Positions 8,793-17,240 of a stretch of 64,000 nucleotides of DNA are shown here, piece by piece. Position 1 is the stretch's first letter, and each line of letters opens with the position of its first letter. The notes beneath the pieces are model-generated. The model had not been told where the DNA came from and did no database searches. It saw nothing but the letters and a program-made list of their open reading frames with translations. This DNA comes from Streptomyces phaeofaciens (GTDB lineage: Bacteria > Actinomycetota > Actinomycetes > Streptomycetales > Streptomycetaceae): assembly GCF_014648915.1 (NCBI RefSeq), contig NZ_BMSA01000027.1, positions 91,400 to 155,399 of the forward strand. Direction: 5' to 3'. Both the position numbers and the translations under genes were made by a program.

Positions 8793-9482
8793 ATGGAACG
8801 ACACATGCGAGAGGGATACGAAGGAACCGGCCCCGGCGCGATCACCCCGGACGGCTGCGCGGTCGAGCTGTACGCCCGCCTCCCCGTGGGCAGCGAACCG
8901 GAGGTCATCGCCGCGGCCGTACCCGAGGGCGCGCACATCCTCGAACTGGGCAGCGGCGTCGGACGCATGACACACGCCCTCCTGGAACGCGGATTCACCG
9001 TCACCGCGGTGGACGAGTCCGCAGACATGCTCGACCGCGTCCACGGCGCCCGCACGATATGCGCCCAGGCCGAGAACCTCGATCTGGGCGAGACGTTCGA
9101 CGTGGTGCTGCTCGCCTCGTTCCTCGTCCACGCCGGCGACCTCGACGTACGGCGGGGCCTGCTCCGCGCCTGCGCCCGCCACGTGGCGAAGGACGGCTGC
9201 GTACTGATCCAACGCGAGGGCGAGGACTACCACTCCCACCTGCCCCGCGAACGCGTCGACCCCACCGGCTTCACCGTCCGCATGGTCTCCTCGGACCCGG
9301 TCGGCGACGGAGTCCACTCAGTGCGCGCCGAGTACCTGTTCCCGGACGCGGTGTGGACCCAGACCTTCCTGGCCCGCCCGCTGACCACGGAACAGTTCGA
9401 GCAGGCCCTCGCGGAGGCCGGCCTCGAGGTCGACCGGTATCTGACGGAGGACCGGATCTGGGTGAGGGCGGTGAAAGCCTGA
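8793..9482 (+). CDS. class I SAM-dependent methyltransferase
   Basis: A 229-residue Rossmann-fold methyltransferase. Motif I is ILELGSGVGRMTHALLERG (about residues 49-67), followed by VTAVDESADML (acidic motif II) and VVLLASFLVHAG (motif IV). The second half has the YLFPDAVWTQTF and EQALAEAGLEVDRYL segments usual in this family. Substrate unknown. ATG 8793 or 8805 are both possible; neither has a good ribosome-binding site. Confidence 0.8.
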   Translation: MERHMREGYEGTGPGAITPDGCAVELYARLPVGSEPEVIAAAVPEGAHILELGSGVGRMTHALLERGFTVTAVDESADMLDRVHGARTICAQAENLDLGETFDVVLLASFLVHAGDLDVRRGLLRACARHVAKDGCVLIQREGEDYHSHLPRERVDPTGFTVRMVSSDPVGDGVHSVRAEYLFPDAVWTQTFLARPLTTEQFEQALAEAGLEVDRYLTEDRIWVRAVKA

Positions 9483-9574
9483 GACAGTGCCTCGGGCGGC
9501 GATGAGTCGGAGGGGAGAGCGCGGTCTACCTCCCCGACAGCACAACGGACCTCATCCGCCAGGAGACCACCACC

Positions 9575-10036
9575 ATGTCCGAGACCACGGCTTCCGCCCC
9601 CGCTGCGTCCACCGTCACCCCCGCCGATTCCGTCACCCCGTCGTCGGCCCGGCACCGCCGCGCCCGGACCGCACTGCGGGTCGTACAGGTGCTGCTCGCC
9701 CTCTTCTACGGGATCGCGAGCGCCCTGCCCAAGCTCATCGCGCACCCGTCGGCGTCCGAGGCGTTCGACAGGCTCGGCTGGGGCAGCGGGGGCATGTACA
9801 CCATCGGCGTCCTCGAACTGGCCGGCGCGATCGCCTTGTTGATCCCCGTGCTCCAGTCCGTGGCCGCGACGGCACTGGGCGCGCTGATGGTGGGCGCGTT
9901 CATCGTCCAGGTGACCGCGTTCGAGGGGGAGAACGCGGCGACACCGCTCATCCTGCTCGTACCCCTGGCCCTCATCGCGTGGGCACGGCGAGCGGCGAAC
10001 AACGAGCTGTGGGGGCTGGTGCGGCGCGGGGAGTGA
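9575..10036 (+). CDS. DoxX family membrane protein
   Basis: A 153-residue inner-membrane protein with four predicted helices and the DoxX core (ALFYGIASALPKLIAHPSASEAFDRLGW, then YTIGVLELAGAIALLIPVL). Family members act in redox or membrane-associated oxidation, but no specific role can be given. The N-terminal 30 residues are Ala/Thr/Ser-rich and variable. ATG 9575 has AGGAG 8 nt upstream. Confidence 0.87.
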   Translation: MSETTASAPAASTVTPADSVTPSSARHRRARTALRVVQVLLALFYGIASALPKLIAHPSASEAFDRLGWGSGGMYTIGVLELAGAIALLIPVLQSVAATALGALMVGAFIVQVTAFEGENAATPLILLVPLALIAWARRAANNELWGLVRRGE

Positions 10037-10060
10037 GGGGGAGGAGGGGTGGGGCCCCTC

Positions 10061-10192
10061 CCTCTCTACGGCTGCTTCCACGTCAGCCAGCGCAACACCT
10101 TCACCGGCCGGCTCACCCCCGAGATGCTGAGGGACGTGCTGCGTACGGCGGCGGAGGAGGCCGCTTTGCCGGAGTCCGGCGGGACGGGCTGA
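10061..10192 (+). pseudogene. C-terminal remnant of a uracil-DNA glycosylase
   Basis: The frame ending at TGA 10190-10192 reads LYGCFHVSQRNTFTGRLTPEML, which is the C-terminal active-site region of family 4/5 uracil-DNA glycosylases (pattern H-x-S-x-x-N-x-x-T-G-R-L-T). No upstream part exists: the DoxX gene ends only about 25 bp before it, and no start codon precedes it. It is a deletion remnant of a base-excision repair gene. Confidence 0.75.
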
Positions 10193-10238
10193 CGCCGACA
10201 CCGACGCCGGTGTCCTTTAGGCGGCGTCGGTATCGGCG
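10193..10238. terminator. bidirectional terminator
   Basis: A 16-bp stem (10193-10208 with 10223-10238) has one G-U/A-C position and encloses a 14-nt loop. It lies just past the stop of the LamG gene on the minus strand and after the glycosylase remnant on the plus strand. Confidence 0.7.
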
Positions 10239-10250
10239 GCTCCGGTCCGG

Positions 10251-11717
10251 TCAGACGATCCGGGCCGCGGCGAGAGGGCGGGACGACACCGGGTGGGCGT
10301 TCTCCTTGGCGACGTTGACGCTCCACCGGTAGCGGGAGAACTCCCCGGTGGAGGCGGACGCGTAGAACATCATGTGGCCGATGCCGACGCCCTCGAACTG
10401 CTTCTCCTTCTCGCCGCCGACCATGCGGGTGTCCGGGTACCTGGGGTAGTTGGTGAGCGCGTACACGCCGTGCGGGTCGGCCGTGCAGTCGACCACCTCG
10501 ACGGCGTACTGGGTCTCGCCGGTGAAGTCCGCGACCCCGGTGAAGACGCCCTTGATCGCGCGGACCATGACGATGTGGCCGGTGTTGCCGTCGACCTGGC
10601 CCTGGTAGTCCACCGCGATCAGGTCGCCGGGGAGGAGGTCGGTGACCTTGCGGATCAGCTGGAAGCGCGGGCCGGCGGTGCCGTCGGCGAACGCCTGGCG
10701 GTAGTCGGCGGCCTCCGGGATGCGGTCCTGGAAGTACTGGGTGAAGTAGGCGTCGGTGGCCCATCCGTAGGTGTGCTTCAGCACCCAGGTGACGAACGAC
10801 GAGCAGCGTGCCCGCGCGATCCAGCTCGGGAGGTCGTCGGGCGTGCCCCAGGCGACGGTCGACGGGGAGCCGATCAGATAGACGTTGTTGAGGCGGGCGG
10901 TGAGGCCGCTGATCAGGGAGATCTCGTCGGCGTTCAGGGCGCGGCCGTATGCGCGGACGTCGTCGATCGCGCCCTTGAAGCGGTTGACGTAGGCGCCGTC
11001 CCAGCGGGCTCGGCCTATGTTGAAGCCTTGGGGCGAGGCCCATGACAGGGCTGTGTCGGCGCTGCCCTCCAGGGTGCCGTTCACATACAGGTGGACGCGG
11101 GTGCCGTCCCACACTCCGGTCAGATGGGTCCAGATTCCGGGTTCGGGGTGGGTGGTGGACACGGCGGAGATCTTGACGCTCTGGTCCTCGGCGCGCACCT
11201 TGAACGCCCAGGCCTGGGCGGTGTCGTCGTACTGGAGAAGGAAACGGCTGCACCCGGTGCCGTCCTGGCTGACCGCCGTGTACATGGTGTCCTTGCCGGC
11301 GTCGGCCGCCAGGCAGACCCAGGCGGAGACCGTGAAGGGGGCGGTGGTGTCCAGGACGGTGGCGGTGGCGGCGTATCCCGCGGGGTTGCCGTCGAGGGTG
11401 AGCTCGCCGCCGGCCCGCCGGTTCGTCCAGGACGCGCCGGTGCCGAGGGTGACGGGCCGGTCGTGGCCGGAGCGGTCGGCGGCGGCGCGGTCCAGTGGCC
11501 AGTGTCCGGCGAGACCCTGGGGCAAGTGGCCTGCCGCCAGCAGCCGCTGGTAGTGCACCATCCGCTCGGCCTCCAGGAGGTGGGGCGCGGCGACGGGGGT
11601 GAACGGGGTGTCCAGCGGGGCGTCGGCCGCGGCGGTCCCGGCACCGCCGATCACACCGGTCATCGCGCCCGCCCCCACGAGTGCCGCTCCGCTCAACAGC
11701 CCGCGTCTGCTCACCAT
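10251..11717 (-). CDS. secreted LamG-domain protein with CHAP/NlpC-like domain
   Basis: A 488-residue exported protein. The N-terminus MVSRRGLLSGAALVGAGA is a Tat signal (SRRG), with an Ala-x-Ala cleavage region near residue 30. Residues about 65-255 form a LamG/concanavalin A-like domain (GHWPLDRAAADRSG... FTVSAWV... GIWTHLTGVWDGTRVHLYVNG... AIDDVRAYGRAL). Residues about 290-420 look like a papain-fold CHAP or NlpC domain with candidate Cys in ARCSSFVTWV and His in NTGHIVMVRAI. It may bind a cell-wall or extracellular polysaccharide and cleave an amide, but that is inferred from architecture. ATG 11717 has GGAGAA 9 nt upstream. Confidence 0.82.
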   Translation of the reverse strand: MVSRRGLLSGAALVGAGAMTGVIGGAGTAAADAPLDTPFTPVAAPHLLEAERMVHYQRLLAAGHLPQGLAGHWPLDRAAADRSGHDRPVTLGTGASWTNRRAGGELTLDGNPAGYAATATVLDTTAPFTVSAWVCLAADAGKDTMYTAVSQDGTGCSRFLLQYDDTAQAWAFKVRAEDQSVKISAVSTTHPEPGIWTHLTGVWDGTRVHLYVNGTLEGSADTALSWASPQGFNIGRARWDGAYVNRFKGAIDDVRAYGRALNADEISLISGLTARLNNVYLIGSPSTVAWGTPDDLPSWIARARCSSFVTWVLKHTYGWATDAYFTQYFQDRIPEAADYRQAFADGTAGPRFQLIRKVTDLLPGDLIAVDYQGQVDGNTGHIVMVRAIKGVFTGVADFTGETQYAVEVVDCTADPHGVYALTNYPRYPDTRMVGGEKEKQFEGVGIGHMMFYASASTGEFSRYRWSVNVAKENAHPVSSRPLAAARIV

Positions 11718-11783
11718 GTGCGTCTTCTCCGTCCTGTCCCCACCCGAGTCCCTTCGGACGCCTGTCCGAAGGGTCGGGAGAGT

Positions 11784-12464
11784 CTAGTTGCCAGGGGACG
11801 GTTCCTCGGTGGGGTCGCCGAACAGGTGCCGCACCGTGGAGCGGTAGTTGGCCTGGACGTGGCGCAGCGCGTGGGCGCGGGCCCGGTCGGGGTCGCCGGA
11901 GGCGATGGCGTCGTACAGCTCCTGGTGTTCGGTGAGGAGTTGGGGCCATTCCTCGTTGCGTCGGGTGAGCCAGCGCAGGCGGCCGGCCACCGGTTCCATG
12001 ACGGAGATCAGCAGGCTGTTGTCGGCGAGGGCGAGCAGGCGGTCGTGGAAGCGGGTGTTGATGTCGGTGATCGCCTCGGCGTCGCCGGCCGCGGTCGCTT
12101 CGGCGGCCCGGTCGAGCAGTTCCCGTAGTTCCGCCAGTGCCGGTGGGGTCGCCCGGGCCGCGGCGAGTCCTGCCGCGTACACCTCCAACGCCTCGCGCAG
12201 TTCGAAGAGTTCCTTGACGTCGGTGGGGCTCAGTCGTCGTACGGCCGTGCGGCGCGGGGTCTCGAACAGGACGAAGCCTTCGGCGACCAGGGCGCGGATG
12301 GCTTCCCGGACCGGTACGCGGGAGACCCCGAACCGCTCGGCCAGTTCGCGTTCCACGAGGCGGTCGCCGGGGCGCAGGCGGCCCGCGATGATCTCCTGTC
12401 GCAGGGTGGCCAGGACGCGCTCGCGTACCGCGCCCAGGGGTTCGATCTTCGCCGTGGAGCTCAT
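11784..12464 (-). CDS. GntR/FadR-family transcriptional regulator
   Basis: A 226-residue repressor-type regulator: a winged-helix DNA-binding domain at residues about 10-75 (ELAERFGVSRVPVREAIRAL) and a C-terminal FCD ligand-binding domain (LFELREALEVYAAGLAA... FHDRLLALADNSLL... HALRHVQANYRSTVRHLF). It is divergent from the permease-racemase pair and very probably controls it and itself through the palindrome at 12557. ATG 12464 gives MSSTAKIEP; ATG 12473 would add three residues, and neither has a convincing ribosome-binding site. Confidence 0.9.
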   Translation of the reverse strand: MSSTAKIEPLGAVRERVLATLRQEIIAGRLRPGDRLVERELAERFGVSRVPVREAIRALVAEGFVLFETPRRTAVRRLSPTDVKELFELREALEVYAAGLAAARATPPALAELRELLDRAAEATAAGDAEAITDINTRFHDRLLALADNSLLISVMEPVAGRLRWLTRRNEEWPQLLTEHQELYDAIASGDPDRARAHALRHVQANYRSTVRHLFGDPTEEPSPGN

Positions 12465-12556
12465 GGGAGCCATTTTCGCCGACGCGAGGGGGCTTTTACG
12501 GAGCCGTAACGGGACGGACATCGGTCGGAACGCTTGACGGCGGGACCATGACCGCA

Positions 12557-12572
12557 GTTTGGTATACCAAAC
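12557..12572. promoter_or_regulatory. GntR-type operator palindrome
   Basis: GTTTGGTATACCAAAC is a perfect 16-bp palindrome containing the TTGGTATACCAA core typical of FadR/FCD regulators (pattern GTnnnAC in the centre). It lies between the divergent regulator and permease genes, about 95-100 bp from each start. Confidence 0.88.
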
Positions 12573-12670
12573 GCACCTCGGTACCCCGCCGGCCCTGGCC
12601 CGGCACCCCGCCGACGTCCCCGGCAGCAGTCCTCCTCCGTCCCCTCGCCCTTGTCGTTCATGGAGGCCCC

Positions 12671-14149
12671 GTGTCCCTCGCCGACAGCGCCGAAGCCACC
12701 GGCGCACCCGCGTTCGTCCCCGACCCCCGGCTCACCAACGAAGACCTCGCACCCGCCGAGAAGCGCAACTGGAAGGTCTTCGACCTCTTCGCCCTGTGGA
12801 TGTCCGACGTCCACAACCTCGGCAACTACACCTTCGCCGCCGGTCTGCTGGTCCTCGGCATGAACGTCTGGCAGGTCTTCACTTCCCTCCTCGTCGGCTT
12901 CGTGCTCATCTACATCGGCATGAACTGGATGGGGAAGATCGGCCAGCGTCACGGCGTGCCCTTCCCGGTCGTCAGCCGGATCAGCTTCGGCGTCTGGGGC
13001 GCCAACATTCCCGCCCTCATCCGGGCCGTGATCGCGATCATGTGGTACGGCATCCAGACCTACCTCGCCTCCGTCGCCGTCAACGTGATGCTGCTGGCGG
13101 CCTGGCCGGGCCTGGAGTCCTGGACGCACAGCTCCTTCCTGGGGCTCGACGCCCTCGGCTGGGTCTCGTTCGTGTCCCTCTGACTGATCCAGGCGTTGAT
13201 CATCAGCCAGGGCATGGAGTCGGTGCGCAAGTTCCAGGACTTCTGCGGCCCCGCGATCTGGCTCGTGATGATCGCGCTGGCCGTCTGGGTCCTGGCCAAG
13301 GCCGGCTGGACCATCTCGCTCACCAGCACCCCGCACCCGGTCGCGGTCGGTGAGCAGTGGCGGCAGTGGTTCGGCGCGATCGGGCTGATCCTCGCCACCT
13401 ACGGCACGCTGATGCTCAACTTCTGCGACTTCTCCCGCTTCGCTCCCGACTACAAGACCGTCCGGCGCGGCAACTTCTGGGGCCTGCCGATCAACTCGAC
13501 GGCCTTCGTGGTCGTCTCCGTGATCGTCACCGCCGGCTCGCTGGAGGTGTTCGGCGAGGCCATCACCGACCCGGCGGAACTCGTCGCCAAGGTCGGCAAC
13601 ACCTGGGTGCTCGTCCTGGCCGCGCTGACCTTCGCCATCGCCACCATGGGCGTCAACATCGTCGCCAACTTCGTCTCCCCGGCCTACGACCTCGCCAATG
13701 TCTGGCCGCAGAAGATCACCTTCAGGGTGGGCGGCATGATCAGCACGGTCGCCGCACTGGTCGTCACCCCCTGGAACCTGTTCTCCAACCCGACCGTCGT
13801 CAACTACTTCCTCGGCGGCCTCGGCGCCTTCCTCGGCCCGCTGTTCGGCGTGATCATGGTCGACTACTACTGGGTCAAGCGCGGCCGCGTCGACGTCGAC
13901 GAACTCTTCGACGCCACCCCCGGCTCCCGCTACTACTACCGCGGCGGCGTCAACCCCAAGGCCCTGTGGGCGTTCCTCCCCTCGGCCGCCGTCGCGGCGG
14001 TGCTCGCTCTGGTGAAGACCTTCAGTGATGTGGCGCCCTACTCCTGGTTCATCGGTACGGCCCTCGCGGCCGGCCTGTACGTGCTGCTGTGCCGCGGCGA
14101 GCGGGCCGCGCAGCTTCCGGCCGCTCCCGAGAAGCCCGTGGAGGTCTGA
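12671..14149 (+). pseudogene. NCS1 family permease interrupted by a TGA stop
   Basis: Encodes a nucleobase-cation-symport-1 type transporter (allantoin, hydantoin or nucleobase uptake) of 492 codons. GTG 12671 follows GGAGG. The first half begins MSLADSAEA and runs through WMSDVHNLGNYTFAAGL to FVSL. At 13181-13183 the frame has TGA, then continues without shift as LIQALIISQGMESVRKFQDFCGPAIW to the end, with about twelve membrane helices in total. A single base change (probably TGG to TGA) explains the break at codon 171. Unless the stop is read through or suppressed, the transporter is dead, while its operon partner (racemase, 5 bp downstream) is intact. Confidence 0.85.
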
Positions 14150-14154
14150 GAATC

Positions 14155-14868
14155 GTGCGGATCGTCGTCACCAACTGCAACACCACGCAGGAGATGACCG
14201 AAGAGATCGTGCGAGGTGCCCGGGCCGCCGCAGGCCCGGGCACCACCGTGACCGGACTGACCCCCGCCTGGGGGCCCGAATCGGCGGAGGGCTGGCTCGA
14301 CAGCTACCTGTCCGCGGCGGCCGTCCTCGACACCCTGCGCACCTACGACGGTCCGCCGTACGACGCCGTCGTCCTGGCCGGGTTCGGCGAGCACGGGCGC
14401 GAGGGCGTACGGGAGCTGGTGGACGTCCCCGTCGTCGACATCACGGAGGCCGCGGCGCACCTGGCGTGTCTGCTGGGGCGCCGGTACGGGGTCGTCACGA
14501 CGCTGGAGCGGTCCCGCGGCCAGATCGAGGACAGCCTGGAACTGGCCGGCGTGGGCCGCAACTGCGCCCTCGTCGTCGGCACCGGTCTCGGTGTGCTCGA
14601 CCTGGGCGACGCCGACCGCACCGAGCGTGCCTTCCTCGCGGCGGCCGAGAAGGCACGGGACGCCGGGGCCGAGGTGCTGGTCCTGGGCTGCGCCGGTATG
14701 ACAGGACTGCAACGCGCGGTGAGCGACAAGCTGGGCCTCCCGGTCGTCGACGGTGTGGGGGCGGCGGTGAAACTGGCCGAGGCTCTGGTGGGTCTGGGCC
14801 TGACCACGAGCCGCGGAGGAAGCTTCGCGCGGCCCGAGCCCAAGCGGCGGGTGTGGCACGTGACATGA
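14155..14868 (+). CDS. Asp/Glu/hydantoin racemase family protein
   Basis: A 237-residue cofactor-independent racemase of the hydantoin/allantoin racemase type, interconverting enantiomers through two catalytic cysteines. The N-terminal strand RIVVTNCNTTQEMTEEI carries the first TNxN motif region, and VLVLGCAGMTGL near residue 180 carries the Cys of the second half. The first-half catalytic Cys expected near VVLAGFGEHG is not a Cys here (G-F-G in place of the usual A-C-F-x-D), so activity may differ. GTG 14155 starts 5 bp after the permease stop, with GGAGG in the permease end, so the two form one operon. Confidence 0.83.
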   Translation: MRIVVTNCNTTQEMTEEIVRGARAAAGPGTTVTGLTPAWGPESAEGWLDSYLSAAAVLDTLRTYDGPPYDAVVLAGFGEHGREGVRELVDVPVVDITEAAAHLACLLGRRYGVVTTLERSRGQIEDSLELAGVGRNCALVVGTGLGVLDLGDADRTERAFLAAAEKARDAGAEVLVLGCAGMTGLQRAVSDKLGLPVVDGVGAAVKLAEALVGLGLTTSRGGSFARPEPKRRVWHVT

Positions 14869-14884
14869 GCCGTCCGGAAGGGGG

Positions 14885-15358
14885 TCACTCCACCTGCTCC
14901 TCCACCTGCGCCTGCTCCTGTGCCGGCGTCTCTCCCTCTCCCTCTGCTCTCGCGTCCGTTTCCGGAACGACGGCCGTGGCCGTGATCTCCACCAGTTGCC
15001 CCCGATAGCCGAGACACGCGACCCCGAGCAGCGTCGACGAGTGCGGCCCGGTGCTGAGTCCGGACCGTACGACCACACCCCACACGGCGGCGAGCACCGC
15101 GGGGTCACTGCTGACGACGTACACGTCGGTCGTCACGACGTGCCTCAAATCGCTGCCGACCGCCCGCAGTTGCTCGGTCAGATTGGCGATCACCTGCTCC
15201 GCCTGCCGTAGCGGATCACCCTCCCCGATCAGCCGACCCGTGGCGTCGAGCGGGACGGACCCGGCGAGAAAGGCGAGCTTCGTGCCGGCCTCGACGACGG
15301 TCGCGTGGGAGTAGGTGGGCGGGGGACAGAGGGCGGGACTCGTGACGCGGCGGATCAT
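14885..15358 (-). CDS. RidA/YjgF family protein
   Basis: A 157-residue protein of the Rid superfamily, which hydrolyses reactive enamine/imine intermediates. Family blocks seen are LAFLAGSVPLDATGRLIGEGD, QAEQVIANLTEQLRAVGSDLRHVV, and STLLGVACLGYRGQLVEITATAVV. The catalytic Arg context of true RidA (R-x-x-L-P) is absent, so it belongs to another Rid subgroup. The last 20 residues are a Glu/Gln-rich tail. ATG 15358 follows GGGAG. It lies 50 bp downstream of the 179-residue gene on the same strand. Confidence 0.85.
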   Translation of the reverse strand: MIRRVTSPALCPPPTYSHATVVEAGTKLAFLAGSVPLDATGRLIGEGDPLRQAEQVIANLTEQLRAVGSDLRHVVTTDVYVVSSDPAVLAAVWGVVVRSGLSTGPHSSTLLGVACLGYRGQLVEITATAVVPETDARAEGEGETPAQEQAQVEEQVE

Positions 15359-15407
15359 GTCGGCTCCCGGACGAGTGAGAGGTGAGGGGTGAGGGGTGAA
15401 CTGTCGA

Positions 15408-15947
15408 TCATCCGATCCTCAAGCCCCCCTGCGCACCCGAGTATTCGGCCGTAAGAGAGCCCCGAGAGAGCCCCGAGAGAGCCCCAAGAGAGCGGCAAGG
15501 GAGCCGCGAGCGAGGGGAGCGGGACCGCGAAGGGGGAGGGCGGAGGAGCGGGACGGTGAAGGAAGGCGGAGGGCGGGCGTCCCGGCCACGGGGTGTCCAG
15601 GTGTCGGTTCCCCGCGCCGCGGCGATCCGGGCCCGTGCCTCCCGTCGCCCGCGTCGGCCGGCCGCCGTTGCCGTCGCGAGCGTGGAGATACGGCGGGCTG
15701 CGGCCGACACCGCCCGGAAGCCGTCGCTCCGCTCGGCTGCCTCGACGCGTTCGAGGCGGTAGAGGCGGGTGTGCGGGGCGCAACGGACGTACGGATTGGG
15801 GCGCGTCAGATCCGGTTCGCCGAGCAGGCGGCGCACCATCGCGGGCGTCCATCCCCGGGCCCGTAGCCCGGCCGTGGAGAGATGGGCGCGGGGCGGGCGC
15901 GTACCGCCGTCGCCGTTCCCCTCTTGATTCCGCCCGTGCGTCGTCAT
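15408..15947 (-). CDS. conserved hypothetical protein with PafBC-like promoter
   Basis: A 179-residue protein without a known domain. The middle part, HLSTAGLRARGWTPAMVRRL followed by LGEPDLTRPNPYVRCAPHTRLY and RLERVEAAE, resembles a short helix-turn-helix-like module found in other Streptomyces proteins; the C-terminal 60 residues are Arg/Ser/Pro-rich, low-complexity and encoded partly by an 11-bp tandem repeat. ATG 15947 is preceded by GGGGGAGG at 5 nt, an excellent start. A DNA-damage-type promoter lies 40 bp upstream (15986-16008). I cannot assign a function; the promoter suggests a stress role. Confidence 0.7.
   Translation of the reverse strand: MTTHGRNQEGNGDGGTRPPRAHLSTAGLRARGWTPAMVRRLLGEPDLTRPNPYVRCAPHTRLYRLERVEAAERSDGFRAVSAAARRISTLATATAAGRRGRREARARIAAARGTDTWTPRGRDARPPPSFTVPLLRPPPSRSRSPRSRLPCRSLGALSGLSRGSLTAEYSGAQGGLRIG
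15454..15492. repeat. 11-bp tandem repeat
   Basis: AGAGAGCCCCG is repeated at 15454, 15465 and 15476 (last base A) with a partial fourth copy. It lies in the 3' end of the hypothetical gene; 11 is not a multiple of three, so copy-number change would frameshift the tail. Confidence 0.8.
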
Positions 15948-15985
15948 CACGACCTCCCCCGTCGTTACGTTGAGTGACGACTTCA

Positions 15986-16008
15986 TTGATAACGCGTGCC
16001 ACTGACAA
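15986..16008 (-). promoter_or_regulatory. PafBC/RecA-independent-type promoter for the hypothetical gene
   Basis: On the minus strand TTGTCAGTG (16008-16000) is followed by 8 nt and TATCAA (15991-15986). The upstream half is identical to that of ogt, uvrB and uvrA. The -10 ends in A rather than T, a small deviation from TAnnnT. Confidence 0.65.
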
Positions 16009-16144
16009 TCGGCCCGACACGACCGCCCCGCCTCGCGGATATCCGGTCGACAGCCGGCCCCGGTCGCCGACACGCTTGCCCCGCCCTCGCCTTGTCCTGC
16101 CCCGCCCCTTGTCCCGCCCCATGACGTCGAGGAGATCCGAGCCG

Positions 16145-16960
16145 ATGCCCGCGCCAGTGCCCGTGCCCGTGTCTGTGCACAGCGACCCCGTCTTCCTCTC
16201 CACCACCGCTGACGGTCTCGCGTCCCTTCCCGGCGTCCGTGCCGTCACCCTCGGCGGCTCCCGTGCCCAGGGCACGCACCGCCCCGACAGCGACTGGGAT
16301 CTGGGCGTCTACTACCGGGGCGCGTTCGACCCGGCCGATCTCCGGGCCCTCGGCTGGGAGGGAGAGGTCTCCGAGATCGGGGGCTGGGGCGGCGGCGTGT
16401 TCAACGGGGGTGCCTGGCTGACCGTCGACGGGCGCCGCGTCGACGTCCACTACCGGGATCTGGACGTCGTCGAACACGAGTGGGCGGAGGCCGAGGAGGG
16501 GCGGTTCCGGGTGGAGCCGCTGATGTTCCATCTCGCCGGGATCCCGAGCTGTCTCGTCGTGGCCGAACTGGCCCTCAACCAGGTGCTGCGCGGCGAGTTG
16601 CGGCAGCCCGCGGCGTATCCCGAGCGACTCCGCAGGACCGCCCCCGACCGCTGGTACGGCACCGCCCGCGCCACCCTCGCCTACGCCAGGGCCCATCACG
16701 CGCCCGCCGGGCGGCGCACCGAGGCCGCCGGTGCCCTCGCCGTGGCGGCGACGCAGGTGGGGCACGCCGTGCTGGCCGCGCGCGGGGAATGGGTGACGAA
16801 CGAGAAGCGGTTGCTGGAACGGGCGGGACTGCGAGGCGTCGACGCACTCGTCGCCCAGGTCGGGAACGTCGGCCCCGACGGGCTGGAGGCGGTCCTCGAA
16901 CAGGCCGAGACCCTCTTCTCGGAAGCCATGCGCACGGCCCTGCCACGAGAGCCCCGGTGA
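16145..16960 (+). CDS. nucleotidyltransferase domain protein
   Basis: A 271-residue protein with the minimal nucleotidyltransferase signature LGGSRAQGTHRPDSDWDLGV (GS-x-A-x-G then D-x-D, about residues 36-55) and a third acidic strand RRVDVHYRDLDVVE. The C-terminal half is helical and resembles kanamycin-nucleotidyltransferase-type helical domains. It may transfer a nucleotide to a small molecule or protein; the substrate is unknown. ATG 16145 follows GGAG at about 11 nt; an in-frame ATG at 16121 is an alternative. It is divergent from the hypothetical gene at 15947. Confidence 0.85.
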   Translation: MPAPVPVPVSVHSDPVFLSTTADGLASLPGVRAVTLGGSRAQGTHRPDSDWDLGVYYRGAFDPADLRALGWEGEVSEIGGWGGGVFNGGAWLTVDGRRVDVHYRDLDVVEHEWAEAEEGRFRVEPLMFHLAGIPSCLVVAELALNQVLRGELRQPAAYPERLRRTAPDRWYGTARATLAYARAHHAPAGRRTEAAGALAVAATQVGHAVLAARGEWVTNEKRLLERAGLRGVDALVAQVGNVGPDGLEAVLEQAETLFSEAMRTALPREPR

Positions 16961-17007
16961 TGTGAGGGTCCTCGCGCGGCGGCCCGAGCGCGGCTGCCCT
17001 CACGCGC

Positions 17008-17051
17008 CGGCCCCCACGCGTCAGGCCCACGCGGCGGCCCCCACGCGTCAG
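17008..17051. repeat. 17-bp direct repeat
   Basis: CGGCCCCCACGCGTCAG occurs at 17008-17024 and again at 17035-17051. It lies in the 280-bp non-coding gap between the nucleotidyltransferase and FUSC genes, in which nothing else was recognised. Confidence 0.6.
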
Positions 17052-17240
17052 CCCATGCGTGGCCGCCCGGCATTGCGTTCATAAAGAAAGCGGGTTTCGC
17101 CCCGGCCGTCACCTCGTCGAAACGTATCCGTCCCACTCCCTCCAAGATCGCCCCGTACCGTGGACACCACAGCTCACCGCTGACCGCCCCGGCCGCCGTC
17201 GCCCGAAGGCACACCCCGCCCTCGAACCGACAGGAGCCCC

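Noticed and set aside
13181..13183. TGA in the permease as a selenocysteine codon
   Set aside because: NCS1 permeases have no selenocysteine, the position fits a Trp, and no SECIS-like hairpin follows.
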